Below are positions 1 to 10,928 of a stretch of DNA of 64,000 nucleotides, piece by piece (the stretch's first letter is position 1; every line of letters begins with the position of its first letter). This DNA is from Chrysogorgia sp. JL179-B06 (lineage: Eukaryota > Cnidaria > Anthozoa > Scleralcyonacea > Chrysogorgiidae): positions 963,501 to 1,027,500 of the forward strand of contig JAYKKM010000382.1 of assembly GCA_035772405.1 (NCBI GenBank), given 5' to 3'. The notes beneath the pieces are model-generated. The model searched no databases. It was given only the letters and a program-made list of their open reading frames with translations, and was not told the origin of the DNA. Both the position numbers and the translations under genes were made by a program.

Positions 1-1680
1 CACTCTTGTCGCTGAGGGAAACTTGATGGAAGCCTGAGTTGGCATCGAGCTTAGAATACACAGATCCCTTGGCTATACTACCAAGTGTTTCTTCTACCTT
101 TGGCATTTGGTAGACTTCCCTTCGAACTTCTTTGTTAAGCTTGGTGAGGTCTACACATATTCGAACATCTCCGTTTGTCTTGAGCACCACCACTATCGGA
201 GCACACCAATCTGTTGTTCACCATACATTCGATTTCTTCTTTTACCTTTATCTGCAGGGGGAGTGGTACTCGTCTAGGTACTGTCAGGCAGAATGGCTTA
301 GCTCCCTCTTTAAGGCGGATGGTATATTCTCCATTGAGCTTGCCCAATCCATGGAAGAGGTTGGGGTATACTATTGTTGAAACACTTTTACTTTTGTGTC
401 TTGTTGTTGCTCTTGACTGTGTTTGCAGGAAACAGCCGTGACGATGTAAGTATTGGGGATGTTGTATATCAATCCAAAGTTGCGTATCGCAGCAATGCCT
501 AGTAAAGCTTAGTCGCTCCTCCAACAACGTAGACACGCTCGTTGATCTCTCTTTCCCCAAGTTTGAGATTCATGGTTGTCTGGCCAATTGTTTCGAGTGG
601 CATTTCCCCAGCCCCCACAAGTTTTCCGTCTGGCTGAGAAAGTTTACCAAATGATATACTTGCTCAGTCATAACAGAGACTTCCGCACCGTGTCAATACA
701 CCAAATCATCTCTTGTCTGTCGACCTTTAGCTTGATGTAACATCCCGGGTCGCTTGTTGCTGCTGCTGGGATCTGGTCAACATTTGGCTGTGGTATTTGG
801 GATGGATTGATATTCTCTACGTTATGTTGGATGGAGCTCACATCTTGGTTATCAAAGTTGCTTTTAGGCTGTCCCTCTATGTTGATTTTGCCTACAAATG
901 TGGGGATGTTTGAAGTGGATAACTAGACTTGTCCTGGATTGGTTTACTATATTACTGGGTTTGCTTCTACAAACAGATACGAAATGTCCAGTTATTTTAC
1001 AGTTATCACAACGAGAATTTGCTGCTGGGCAGTGGCTTTTGCCACGTGGATGGTTCTTTCCGAAGTACTCACACTTTTCAGGTTTCTTTGGACCTGTGTA
1101 TTTATATCTCTGGTTTCTAAAGGATGAAATGTTAATACTTTCGATCGTTGCTGTTTTCGATTCTTGCAATTCATGATTGATAGCTTACTTCTTGGATATA
1201 ATTGTTATTGCGTTATCGAAGAGTTCTGCCCCCTCGCTATAAATCTTAAGCTTTGTATGGTCATCAGTGCATTAAAATGTTAGTTTATCTCTTACTGCTT
1301 GATCGAGAAATTCTGCGGCAGATTTACATTCTGAAGCTATTTATTTAATGGTAACTACCCATAAATCGAAGATTTGTGTGGGCTCTCTGTGGAGCTGATA
1401 CCAGAATTTATCTCTTCATCGACTGCGGGTCTCTTTCAGTGAAATTTTTCGATAACTGCATGTTTTATAATTATCTGGGCTCTCTGCTGTAAGACGATCT
1501 TCTCCTCCAGGGTTGTCACGCTCGGGAAGGAACTGGAAATTTGTGAAAATTTCGAGACACTGGTCGCCAATGTGATTTAATAACAAGCCTACCTTGATTT
1601 CATCACTCTTCTTGGATGATCCAGTGGCTTTGATCCAGTGGCTTTCACAAATGGAATATTTTCTGCCATTTCCGTTCTAT
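1..1680 (-). pseudogene. Ty3/gypsy-like retrotransposon gag-pol, decayed, runs off the left edge
   Basis: Read from 1680 towards 1 on the minus strand. A Gag-like stretch lies near 1660-1440. Two zinc-knuckle-like motifs lie at 864-1169 (CEYFGKNHP...C and CDNCKITGHF). A protease segment lies around 700-560 in which the DTGAE-like active site is split by a one-base shift. The start of reverse transcriptase lies at 330-1: LGKLNGEYTIRLKEGAKPF, then VDLTKLNKEVRREVYQMPK and LDANSGFHQ near the edge. Domain order gag-PR-RT fits Metaviridae-type LTR elements. At least three frame changes (near 210, 560 and 690) and several stops make it a pseudogene. RNase H, integrase and the 3' LTR would lie left of the window. 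Confidence 0.87.
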
Positions 1681-1700
1681 TTTCTTCATTGATGGTTTAG

Positions 1701-1718
1701 ATCTCACTTCTGACACCA
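1701..1718 (-). other. candidate primer-binding site of the gypsy-like element
   Basis: The minus strand reads TGGTGTCAGAAGTGAGAT just upstream of the Gag-like region, a sequence of the kind that follows the 5' LTR in many Ty3/gypsy elements. The LTR would occupy 1719-1816 but cannot be delimited, because the next repeat starts at about 1817. Confidence 0.3.
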
Positions 1719-1816
1719 CGTGGGAACGGATGTCTCGTACTTCACTATGCCACAGGTAGCCCAATACTACAATAATTTACGGTAATCGTGCAATAAAATA
1801 AAACGAGTAGTGGTGC

Positions 1817-2345
1817 AGTATGGCGTACCATTTTCTCACTTTCAACTCTGAACTTCCATTTTTTCACAACTTTTCATTTTACGTCCAATTTTTTGCATTT
1901 GACACAACTTTTCAAATCTCACACTATACATTTCCTATTTAACTTACAACTTTGTCAATTTTATATACAACTCCGTTTGCGACACAACTTTTCATATTCG
2001 ACATTCAAGTTCTCCTTCGACATCCAACCGCAATCCAGTAAAAAATGTATCGATCGCAGGCTCGCTTGTGAGGTTATATGTGAGGTATTAAAGTGGAACC
2101 ACGGACCACATCCACTTTATAGTAGATTACACCAAGTCCTCAATATACGTTGTAGTGATTTATAGGTTATAGTAATTATAGTTAGTATATTAGTATTATC
2201 AGTATTAGGGTTATTTTTGAAGTTTCCTGCACTTAAACAGGTTTGCTAAACGAAACAAAAATTTGCCTGAGGTGGATAATAATAACCGACCCCAAAGCAA
2301 CAAAGATCCTAACCCTAACCCCACGCCTAACGAGTTTTCTAATTA
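1817..2345 (+). repeat. left arm of the outer inverted repeat around the Crypton pair
   Basis: This block recurs in inverted orientation at 5285-5730. Matching landmarks are the TGGCGTACCATTTT start, the run of ACAACTTTTCA motifs, the ATGTATCGATCGCAGGCTCG segment near 2045, and the TAACCCTAACCCC-AACGAGTTTTCTA end. Divergence is visible but the order is collinear for over 400 bp. Either it is the long terminal repeat of a ~3.9-kb composite element, or it is an older foldback into which the Cryptons inserted. Confidence 0.8.
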
Positions 2346-2400
2346 ACAATTAGACAACGAGCCCGAGTTTTCTATTTAACAATTAGACAACGAGTCCGAG

Positions 2401-2462
2401 TTGTCTATGAGCGAATATTCAACGAAGGCGAAGCCTGAGTTGACTATTCGCTCATAGACAAC
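2401..2462. repeat. 62-bp palindrome next to Crypton copy B
   Basis: TTGTCTATGAGCGAATA and its inverse flank a GC-rich centre (GAAGGCGAAGCC), with only about three mismatches between the 28-nt arms. A close relative sits at 3471-3514, between the two Crypton copies. The surrounding GACAACGAG-type motif is repeated several times from 2330 to 2475. Confidence 0.85.
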
Positions 2463-2475
2463 AAGGACGAGTTTT

Positions 2476-3470
2476 TTTAGTATACACCCTGTACCTAAAT
2501 ATATTAATTTCGGGAAAATAATCCATACACCGTGTAATTTTTAAATTATTTCATTCAATTTTAATTTATACGCATGCGCGAACTCACGCGACATCACATT
2601 ACATGTGTTTACGTGTCAGACGTCAGTCAGTGTCAAAAGCAAACCGTTTGGTGTTAAAATGTCCATAAAACATTCGTAAGAAAGAATTTCTTCTTAAAAG
2701 TTATCAAAGAAACGACTACCAAGGGAACAACAGTTCAACTGGAAACAATCATGTCTGACTGGTGTAGTTGTTAAAGATTGACACTGTGCAGCCATGGAAA
2801 TTGAACGATTGTTTGCTCGCAGCTGGATATTTGTGGCTTGGTTTTCAACGCGAAGCTGGGCATCAGAGTTAGCCTGATCAGTTGTTTCAAGTGCCGAAGA
2901 CGTTGGGGGTAATGATTGCATAAGGTCTGGTTAGCTGTAAGTAGAGCTGCAGCGACTAGACTGAATGGAAGGATTGCTCTCGCCCGAGACGAAGCGACTT
3001 CGAATATTCGACATGTTTTCCTTCTGCTGGAAAGAAGCCCTCGAACTGTACGACTTTATGGAGAGATCAGATTTGTGACCAGCCGGACAGCCTTGGTGTG
3101 CCAGCCTCTGTCGTGGTCGGACAAAACTGTGACACACGTTTTTCTAGAGAGTTTTTCTAGTGCAAACTGACGAATATGTTGTGTTATTTAATCACTCGTG
3201 AGCGGCAAGTAAAAACAGTTTCTATTTCGTACCTTACCATTAAAAATCTTCATGCCATATTTTGTGGCCGTTTTATTTTTCTCAGCGATAGAATTTTCTA
3301 TCAAACTCTCCAAAAATTCCTCAGAAACGTCTGCAAAACGAGAGTTTACTGCCATATTTTTTCAGATTTGTTTTAATTTTTCCCAAACGTTGTCTATCAC
3401 GAATAGACAACGGTTGAGTAGCCAATCAGAATGCGGCATTTGTAATAGACAATGGTTGGGTGTATACTAA
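2476..3470 (-). mobile_element. Crypton-like element copy B (internally deleted)
   Basis: The element is bounded by a 13-bp perfect inverted repeat, TTAGTATACACCC at 2476-2488 and GGGTGTATACTAA at 3458-3470. Inside, on the minus strand, are a first exon and the C-terminal end of a tyrosine recombinase but almost none of the middle of the protein. It is therefore likely a non-autonomous derivative of the same family as copy A downstream. Classical Cryptons lack terminal inverted repeats, so the short TIRs are unusual. Confidence 0.65.
2694..3355 (-). pseudogene. Crypton tyrosine recombinase remnant, copy B
   Basis: Exon 1 is 3355-3238: it begins at ATG 3355, reads MAVNSRFADVSEEFLESL..., and ends in a good donor (ATG followed by GTAAGG). 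Its N-terminus is closely similar to copy A (MASRFADISNEEIENL). About 70 bp later the sequence resumes in the C-terminal recombinase region: a frameshifted VTVLSDHD and then [19 protein letters not shown]. This includes the H of the GHKSD motif and the candidate nucleophilic Tyr in IKSYSSR. A Ser/Gln-rich tail runs to 2694. The central catalytic portion, including the HxxR box, is deleted, so the protein cannot be functional. Confidence 0.75.
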
Positions 3471-3514
3471 GAGCAGATAGTCAACGAGGGCGAAGCCCGA
3501 GTTGACTATCGCTC
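3471..3514. repeat. hairpin spacer between Crypton copies B and A
   Basis: The arms GAGCAGATAGTCAAC and GTTGACTATCGCTC enclose AGGGCGAAGCCC. This is the same motif as the palindrome at 2401-2462, followed by the same AACGAGGGCGAGTTGTCTAATTG-type sequence. Being repeated at element boundaries, it could be a recombination or attachment site, or part of the element end. Confidence 0.8.
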
Positions 3515-3545
3515 ATAGAAAACGAGGGCGAGTTGTCTAATTGTT

Positions 3546-5284
3546 TTAGTATAAATTTACAAGTTTCTAACACATACAAAAAATTATTTCGCATTTTTCA
3601 TAAAATAAATATGTAAATAACGTTAACCTTACTTGAAACACGCGTCCGATTGTTGTCCGACTTTTGCCGATTGATGAGCTAGTGAAAGCATCACGTGTTC
3701 GACAGATCAAACGAACATCAATTGATCAGACAACAGATCAAGGCATCAAGCTGTCAAATCTTGAACAAAATTACAAACAAAGGCAGAGTCAAAACAAAGG
3801 CAGAGTCTCAAGTCTAAAGAAACTTTTCAACACTTGTTAAGAAAACCAAATATTTCAAAGATTCGAAATAACAGAAATTGCAAGGATAAGTACACATGGG
3901 CGATCCAAAGTAATTGTTGTTGACGATATTCACCGAACAACCTTGAAACTGGAAATTTGGAGCTAATAATAATAATCGCATCGGACTTGTGGCCAGTGAC
4001 ACATTTTATATGGCGGGTTTCAACATCTGCATTTGACAAAACTGTCACAGACGTTGCTCGTATGCAATGATTGCTCAACGGGGGATTTATATTGGCATTT
4101 TTGGACATGGTACGCATCATGGAGTTGAGAGAATTCTGACCAAGAGGCGAATTACAAAACCAAACAGATTCCACTTCTCGGTTGGACTTTGAAGAGTTAT
4201 CTCTTGGCCTCTGGAAAAGGAAATCTGCAGCTGGATGGAGATGACTGAGGAAATTTTTTACAGTTTCCACAGGGCATTTTGGAGACTCACGGACTTCAAA
4301 CATTTTGCCATCTGACTCATCTTCTTCGTCGACGAGACCGCCTTGATGATTTTTCGTGGCTAATATAGCACCCGGAACGTCGCTCAAAATAGCGTTTTCC
4401 ACCAGGGATTTCTCTTAATACCAACATCTCTTTTTTCATTTTCCTTTGGTTCTCACGACCTCTTTTACCAAAGTAAAAAGTGAGTTGTGCGGGACATTTT
4501 GAATTCGCCACACCAAGCTGTTCTTCTTGAAACAACTTTTCAACCTCTTCCTTTGTTATGGGATGTTTGTGGACAACACCTGCAATTTTTCCTTCTCTTC
4601 GCAAGGATTTTGCAAATGCGTCAAGAGCATCATTGGCTTGTTTGAATTGAGGGTCGTTTATTATCGACCAAGGCTTGTTGTTTGGGGCGCCTCTAACAAA
4701 TCTTTCGACTGCTGCACGGATGGATTTTAGTGACGATAATTTGAAGAAAGAACCGTCTTTCTTGCGAACACAAAGGTAAAACTTTTTTAAGCAATTTGCC
4801 AACTCTTCTTTTGACATTTCTTGTATTAAAACTGTGTGTTCAGGTCGAGTTTCTAGCCATTCTGTTTAAAACAAGGCGGAAACTTCACATGAAAAATGTT
4901 TTAGGAAATATATTTTTGGTAGCTAAAAAGCGTTTTCAAAACTTGTTTGTTATAATGTTTGAAGTTAACAAAGACACTATTATCTTATAATTAATAATTT
5001 TCATTCCATATTTTGTTGCAGTTTGGGTTCTTTTTGGAACTGATGCCTCAATTAAATTTTCAATTTCTTCATTTGAAATGTCAGCAAATCTCGACGCCAT
5101 TGTTGTGAAATAAATTAAAGAGCTTTGTTAAAAGCATATTATAAGACGCCCAGGGATTGGTCAATTTCTTTAAAAGGATAGTTTTCATTGGCTTATTCCA
5201 GAGGTTTATATCAGCGGATAGTAACTCCTGTAATAGCCAATGAAAATTGAGGATTTTTGATAGAAACTTGTAAATTTATACTGA
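3546..5284 (-). mobile_element. Crypton-like element copy A with terminal inverted repeats
   Basis: A 22-nt perfect inverted repeat (AGTATAAATTTACAAGTT...) lies at 3548-3569 and 5261-5282. With a few mismatches it extends outward to about 40 bp (CGAGTTNTCTA...). Between the arms lies a minus-strand tyrosine-recombinase gene and little else, so the element is ~1.74 kb. It abuts copy B in the same orientation, separated only by the hairpin spacer. Confidence 0.7.
3827..5100 (-). pseudogene. Crypton-type tyrosine recombinase (DUF3504/QRICH1-ZMYM-like), copy A
   Basis: Cuts and rejoins DNA as a tyrosine recombinase if intact. Exon 1 starts at 5100 (MASRFADISNEEIENLIEAS) and runs to about 4985. 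A stop-containing intron-like gap follows, with an acceptor near 4868. The protein resumes as EWLETRPEHTVLIQEMSKEE and continues to about 4420. A frameshift near 4400 leads into [20 protein letters not shown] and the catalytic C-terminus: [12 protein letters not shown] (HxxR box), [14 protein letters not shown]. The expected nucleophile context (SIxSY) is replaced by AIIIISS, so the Tyr is not visible, and the frame shifts again into [14 protein letters not shown]. The family is recognised from the ATKNHQGG and VTGHKSD signatures. Confidence 0.8.
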
Positions 5285-5730
5285 ACCTAAATAGAAAACT
5301 CGTTTGGTGGCGGGTTAGGATCTTTGTTGTTTTGGGGTTCGTTATTACTATCCACCTTGTTAGACAACTTGTTTCGTTTCGCAAACCTGTTTAAGTACAG
5401 CAAACCTCAAAAATAACCCTGATACTGATAATACTAATATACCTCCATTTTTGCCTTCCAAAATTCCCAACATGTAACCTCACAAGCGAGCCTGCGATCG
5501 ATACATTTTTTACTGGATTGCGGTTGGATGTCGAAGGAGAACTTGAATGTCGAATATGAAAAGTTGTGTTGCAAACGGAGTTGTATATAAAATTGACAAA
5601 GTAGGAAATGTATAGTGTGAGATTTGAAAAGTTGTGTGTCAAATGCAAAAAATTGTATGTCAAATGAAAAGTTGTGTATAAAATGGGAAGTTCGATTTTT
5701 GGCGGAAATGGTACGCGCCATATTGCAGCG
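5285..5730 (-). repeat. right arm of the outer inverted repeat
   Basis: Inverse copy of 1817-2345. It includes the GGCGGGTTAGGATCTTTGTTGTTTTGGGG module (5300-5340), the TTTCGTTTCGCAAACC motif (5373-5390) and the AAAAGTTGTGT-rich segment (5560-5680). Open frames on both arms give the same spurious protein (SYSTFKFSFDIQPQSSKKC). Confidence 0.8.
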
Positions 5731-5788
5731 GTGGGATTCGAACCCGCGCCACACGTAGCGCCGAGGGCTGTATATCGCGGACTAAGCT
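5727..5788 (-). other. tRNA-like fragment (B box)
   Basis: The minus strand contains GCGGGTTCGAATCCCAC (B box 5733-5743) preceded by a GC-rich stretch. No convincing D arm or complete acceptor stem can be folded. Best read as the edge of a tRNA-derived SINE, not a working tRNA gene. Confidence 0.35.
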
Positions 5789-5789
5789 T

Positions 5790-6280
5790 TAGAATACCTG
5801 GCCAATTTTGTTTTGATCTTCTGGAAATTGTTCCCACATTGGATGTTAGAGTGAGTGATCACGCGGTCCTGTAATCATTACGCGTTTGTTTGGCGTTATC
5901 AAGTTGCACCTGACTGGTTTCAATGATAATTTGGTATGCGATTTGAGTGGCATATTTAAATCCGGAGTTTTGTTGATAAGATCTTTAAATCCGATTACAA
6001 AGAGGAAAATAACTATGAAGTGAGATCTTGCTTACCGGCCTTGCTCGCCTCCCATACAAACACCCCCTATGCTTACGGTAAAAGATCGGCTGGTAAAATT
6101 TGCAGGTTGCAGGTTGACACAGACCACCCAATCTAAACCTAAAATAGATTTAGGTACTTTGCACCTGCCGTCTATAATTGTCATGGAGGACATTATGGAA
6201 AGACCAGCAGCTAGAGACAGGAATGGAGCCGACTCCATATTGGTCAATACAACACAGCTGGGAGTTAGGGTGGGAAAACT
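5790..6280. other. no gene recognised
   Basis: Unique-looking sequence. The segment at 6200-6250 (AGAGACAGGAATGGAGCC) is similar, in inverse orientation, to 8700-8745 beside the retroelement below, so it may be a fragment of the same repeat family. The 83-residue open frame at 6069-6320 shows no recognisable motif. Confidence 0.4.
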
Positions 6281-6281
6281 T

Positions 6282-6937
6282 GTTAGCCGGATAGGGGTAT
6301 CTAGTACGTATTCCTTATAAGGAAGCGCAAATAGAAGGCATTGACGAGCAAATAGAGTGAATTAACGAGCAAATAGCTGACACGTTCAACCCTCGTACCA
6401 GCCTCCTTGTTAATTGGATTGTAACCGACCCCAAAACAACAAAGGTCCTAACCCTTTGGCAAACGTTTTCTTGAGAAATAAACCACCCCCAAAGCTATAG
6501 AATATATCAAAGGGAAGTTAAATGATCTATTTACAACATACGTACAGCTTTATCCCGGTAGCTAACTTAGTTCTCTTTAAAAGCGCGGATAATGGAACAT
6601 GCCCAAAATATAATTTTCCTAATACGGATACCATTGTAAACAAAAACACGGCTGTCTTCGACGAACGTTTTCTTGAGAAATAATCAACTCCCAATGCTAC
6701 AATATATATTAAAACAAAGATAAATTATCTGTTTACAATATGCGTATACAGCTTATCCTGCCAGTGAACGTAGTTTTCTTAAAAAGAGCGGATAATCGAA
6801 TATATCGTAACGTGTTAATAATCCCACATCCAGTGGGCTGGTACGAGTGCCATGTATTTGTTCGTTAATGCCTTCTATTTGCTCGTCGGTCACTTCCTTA
6901 TATGGAATACGTACTAGAAGTACATATGGTTAGCCGG
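6282..6937. mobile_element. MITE with TIRs and 9-bp flanking direct repeat
   Basis: CTAGTACGTATTCC (6301-6314) is inverted at 6904-6917. The similarity continues inward through AAGGAAG and GAGCAAATAGAAGGCATT. A 9-bp direct repeat, GTTAGCCGG, lies immediately outside at 6282-6290 and 6929-6937, as a target-site duplication would. No transposase frame. The interior contains a diverged ~140-bp direct duplication (about 6467-6610 and 6670-6812, both starting AACGTTTTCTTGAGAAATAA). Confidence 0.7.
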
Positions 6938-6989
6938 GGTTATGTTTAGGACCTTTGTTGTTTTGGGGTGGTTAGATAGTTAGTTTAAT

Positions 6990-8640
6990 AAAAAAAAATG
7001 TCACATTGCAGTCCGTAGACTGAATTGCGTAACATACAAAATAATAACATAATAAATATGTTACATTTATATATACAAAAATTGAAAAGTTGTTAAGTAA
7101 AATTATGTACAAGAGCTCCGTATATAGTAATTCGATTAAAAACTAGTCCAAACTTTTATGCTTTAAGTACACATTGGGGGAGGATTGTCAATTGGGACGT
7201 CAGTCCTGTTTTCCTCTCCTGTAACTTTGTCTCGTGTTATCGTTAGTTTAGGTGTTTGTATGCAAGTACCCTGTATTTATATTTGTAATTTGTAATGTGA
7301 CATATTTCATTAAACTAAACTAAACTAAACACATGCTTGGAATAAAAGTGTTCTTGAAACGGTTCGTATGAATACGGGGCATGGCATAGGTCCTGGAGTG
7401 TCTTAGATTGTAACTCTGTTTACTCTTGGGAGGTAACACAGACGAAAGTTTGTGATCCGGGCATGACGTGATAGAATCAAAAAGCTTGTGACATGATGCA
7501 ACGCGTCTGGCATACAGTGTAACCAGACCGAACCTAGCTAAGCAGTCTGAGTAGGATGCATGAGGACAAATGATAGAGAGCACTCTCTTTTGTACTCTCT
7601 CAATGTCCGCGCTAAGATATTGCGGAAGCGCGTGATGAAAAACAGGCGCACAGTACTCTAAAACTGGTCTTATGACAGTGCAGTAAAAAGTAACAATGTC
7701 ACAGCATGGAACATTGGCACGCTTCAAAGCACAATAAAATAGAGGCGCTTATTTGCTTTCTTGATACTCTGATATGTGTTCGTTCCATTTTAAATCTGAG
7801 CATACTGTGACTCCTAAGATTTTGACACTGTTCGATACTGATAATACTTTGTCATAGACTACTGCTGGTGAGAAATTATGGGTGTTCTTCTTAAAATCAA
7901 TGTACATCTCCTTGCATTTGTCAGTGTTCAATATCATCTTATTTTCGTTCGACCACGCCTCAACAGCGGAGACAGCATTTTGTACATCACCGCTGGAGCC
8001 TCGAGGTATAGTCTGGGCAATAGTCGTGTCGTCCACGTATTTCCATGTAAGCGCATCAACTTTGAGATCGTTAATCATTAACAAAAACAACCAGGGACCA
8101 AGTTTGGTCCCCTGGGGAACCCCAGCGGGGACTGAGCCCCACTCCGACTGACAGTCAGCTGATAGTTTGACTCGTTGTTTCCGGTCAGTCAGAAAGTCCA
8201 ACACCCAAACGGCGACGCTTCGTGGAATGTTCAGACCTAAGATCTTAGTGGCCAACAAATTGTGATCAATAAGATCGAAGGCCTTGCGATAATCAAAAAG
8301 CACAATTCTGACAGCCGCGCCCGTGGCGTCGGTGGCTTTGGACCAGTGGTGTATCATAGATATCAGAGCGTGCAAGGTGGAAGATCTTGGGATACCACCG
8401 TATTGATTAGGGTCGATAATCTGCAACACCGCAGGACCAACATGTGCAGAAACCACAAACTCCTCCGCAAGCTTGGAGATGGCGGGCGTCAACGAGATAG
8501 GACGCAGGTGTTTACTGGCATCTAACACAGGTTTCTGTTTTGGAAGGGGTACCACATCAGCAAGCTTCCATGAGGCGGGAAGACATTGTTCTCTAAAGCT
8601 AGCGTTCAGTATGTTACAGTCCTCTCTCCACATTTCAGTA
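6990..8640 (-). pseudogene. non-LTR retrotransposon reverse transcriptase, 5'-truncated and frameshifted
   Basis: Minus-strand frames at 8633-7749 and 7727-7320 form one RT. Fingers: HLRPISLTPAISKLAEEF. Motif A: VLFDYRKAFDLIDHN. Motif B region: GVPQGTKLGPWLFLLMIND. Catalytic box: YVDDTT (commonly FADDT/YADDT). Thumb: LNTDKCKEMYIDFKK and VKILGVTV. The C-terminus is CR1/Jockey/L2-like (VIRPVLEYCAPVFHHALP, YNLRHSRTY). A frameshift near 7740 splits it. No endonuclease is present. At the 5' break a 27-bp segment is tandemly repeated (8615-8667). The putative 3' end has a TTTAG-type repeat at 7310-7330. Confidence 0.88.
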
Positions 8641-9563
8641 GGTTACAGTCCTCTCTCCACATTTCGACCTTTTGGGTATACTAAAAAGCCACGACCCTAT
8701 TTGTATTGACCAATAGAGTCGGGGCCATTCCTGTCTCTAGTTGCAAGTATGGAGTCGTTACTGCCAAAAGTCGATGAACTTTTAAATTTACAGTTCAGTC
8801 ATGTACACTGCAAAAAATAAAATTCTTGTTTTAAGAAAAAAAAACTTGTTTCAAGAAAATAAGTCTTAAAATAAGAAATATTTTCTTGTCCCATACACAT
8901 GATAATTTATCTTGTCAAGATTATCCTAATAAGATTATTTTTCTTAAATTAAGAAAAAAAATCTTGTCTAAACAAGAAAATAAATCTTAGCAAGATTTTT
9001 CTACTTTTTGTCCCATACAGATGATAATTTATCTTGGTAAGAAAACTTATCTTAAATGAAGAAAATTAATCTTGCAAGACAAGTAAAAAAATCTTATCAA
9101 GATTGTCCCAAATAGTAATTTTTTTCTTGGTAAGAAAATTAATCTTAAATTAAGGGGGAAATATTATCAAAACAAGAAAAATAATCTTACAAAAAGTTTC
9201 TTTTACTCTGTCCAATACAGACAAGTTTCACTTTAAATAATTTATTTTGAAATATACACTGCTAAAAATGAAATTATTGTTTTAAGAAGAAAATATATCT
9301 TAAAATAAGTCTTGGCCAATATTGAATTGTCAACTTAAATAATTTGTAATATTGGGCTCAGATTAATCCAATAAGAAATATTATTTTCTGCATGCACAGA
9401 ATTGTTGTTAAACATACAAATCGCCATCTCTTCTAATAAGGTCAATTGAGAACTATATACAGTAGTTTATGCTAAAACAGACAAAATCTATGGTTCATTG
9501 TACTTGACATCTAATTCCTTCAGTGCCTTGGAAATTTCCTCTTGGCAAAACGGGTGAAACATG

Positions 9564-9929
9564 TTATCTGCCAATTGCCAAAACATTTGCTTGCAACAAA
9601 GACAAGGAGATCAGCCAGTTTGCAGGGCAGTCCAAATCCATTAAGTAAAAGGTTTCGTGAAAGGCCGCAACAGATTTCAACACCTCAGTTCCATCAAATG
9701 ATAGGAAAATTTCTTTCCCTAATTTAAGGACAATTGCCCAGCAGCATAACCTTGATGACAAGCCCAGGAGCATAACCTTGTCGTCTTGGTCTGGCTGCTC
9801 ATATCCTAAAGGATTAAGTAATAATTTTGCAAGAGCATCCAGATACACTGCAAACAATCCTGTATCATGATGAAGTTGAAATTTGGAACCCACTGGGAAG
9901 ACATGTGGGAAAACACATATTCCTAGCAT
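9564..9929 (-). CDS. unidentified protein fragment inside the TIR element
   Basis: A 121-residue minus-strand frame beginning MLGICVFPHVFPVGSKFQ. Its end (EVLKSVAAFHETFYLMDLDC...) has the hydrophobic spacing of uncharacterised proteins carried by similar transposons in fish. That resemblance is from memory and weak. It stops at 9564, and a second frame continues the pattern for about 20 residues, suggesting a frameshift. An exon of the element's own gene is the most economical reading; no domain can be named. Confidence 0.35.
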   Translation of the reverse strand: MLGICVFPHVFPVGSKFQLHHDTGLFAVYLDALAKLLLNPLGYEQPDQDDKVMLLGLSSRLCCWAIVLKLGKEIFLSFDGTEVLKSVAAFHETFYLMDLDCPANWLISLSLLQANVLAIGR

Positions 9930-10925
9930 TCAGTCAAAACTTTGTGCCACCCGACTACTGCTATTGTGAGGGCAAAATATGTCTCGAAATATGGTCAAAA
10001 TAAAATCTTAACACCAATAGTAAATGATCTTCAGAAATTGGCAGATGGATATTCATTCACCATAAATGAAGGTGATACAGTGTACTATCTAGTATGGGAC
10101 CTCGTGTCCTTTTGTAGTTGCACCTGCCTTTGGGCAAATTTTTTTAAATAAAAAATAAATAAAAATGAAAGACAGTGAAATTGTTTGGTGCTGTAGTGAG
10201 TTGCTTGGGTTACACAGAAGTTCAACATCTGTGGAGTGGATTTAAAGTGAAGGTTGGTTGGGCTCTTCAGAAATATCACAATCGCTGATGCACCTTCAAC
10301 AACATGCAAGTAAACTTAGGGGACAGTTGCTCAATAAGCAGTGTACATAACTGCAGTTAATTGCAAGCAATAAATGTTTTGATTGAATTGAACAACACTT
10401 GTTTGTTTTGTCATCATTCATTGTTAAAAAGCATCCACTGATTGTGTTCAAACAAACCAGCTTGGGCCAGACAGGACACAATTAATGACTCAAGAGACTG
10501 CCATTTTGATCATTGTTTTAACGCTTTCCCTTTACGTACAGACTAAACTACACCATTTGTAGACTTTTGTATATATGGAAACAATGCACCATAAAAGCCC
10601 TGAAGATGAAAAGACCATAAACTGAAAATGGTACCTGTATTTAGTATTTATGCAACCTGATGCAGACACAAGAGTATGTTTGGTAGAATGTTAAAGTTTT
10701 TAAGAGCATGAGCTGCATGAACTAAGCTGAGTGTTTATCTAAGTATGGCGTACTTTCAAATTCTCACAAATTCACTAGAGTGTTTGCAGCAGGTTATATA
10801 GAGTGCCCAGGCCATTTTCTATTTATTTTATAGAACAATGCTAAGAAAATTGTCTGAAAATGCAAATGCGATACCATATATCCATGTTTATGTATCAGTC
10901 AAATCCAAGCATGCATGCCCATCCC
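9930..10925. other. no gene recognised
   Basis: AT-rich sequence with several stop-bounded frames of low information. It may be intron of the transposon gene to its left. Confidence 0.4.
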
Positions 10926-10928
10926 CAG

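Noticed and set aside
6069..6320. 83-residue plus-strand ORF
   Set aside because: No motif; it ends in the MITE and part of it is a dispersed repeat shared with 8.7 kb.
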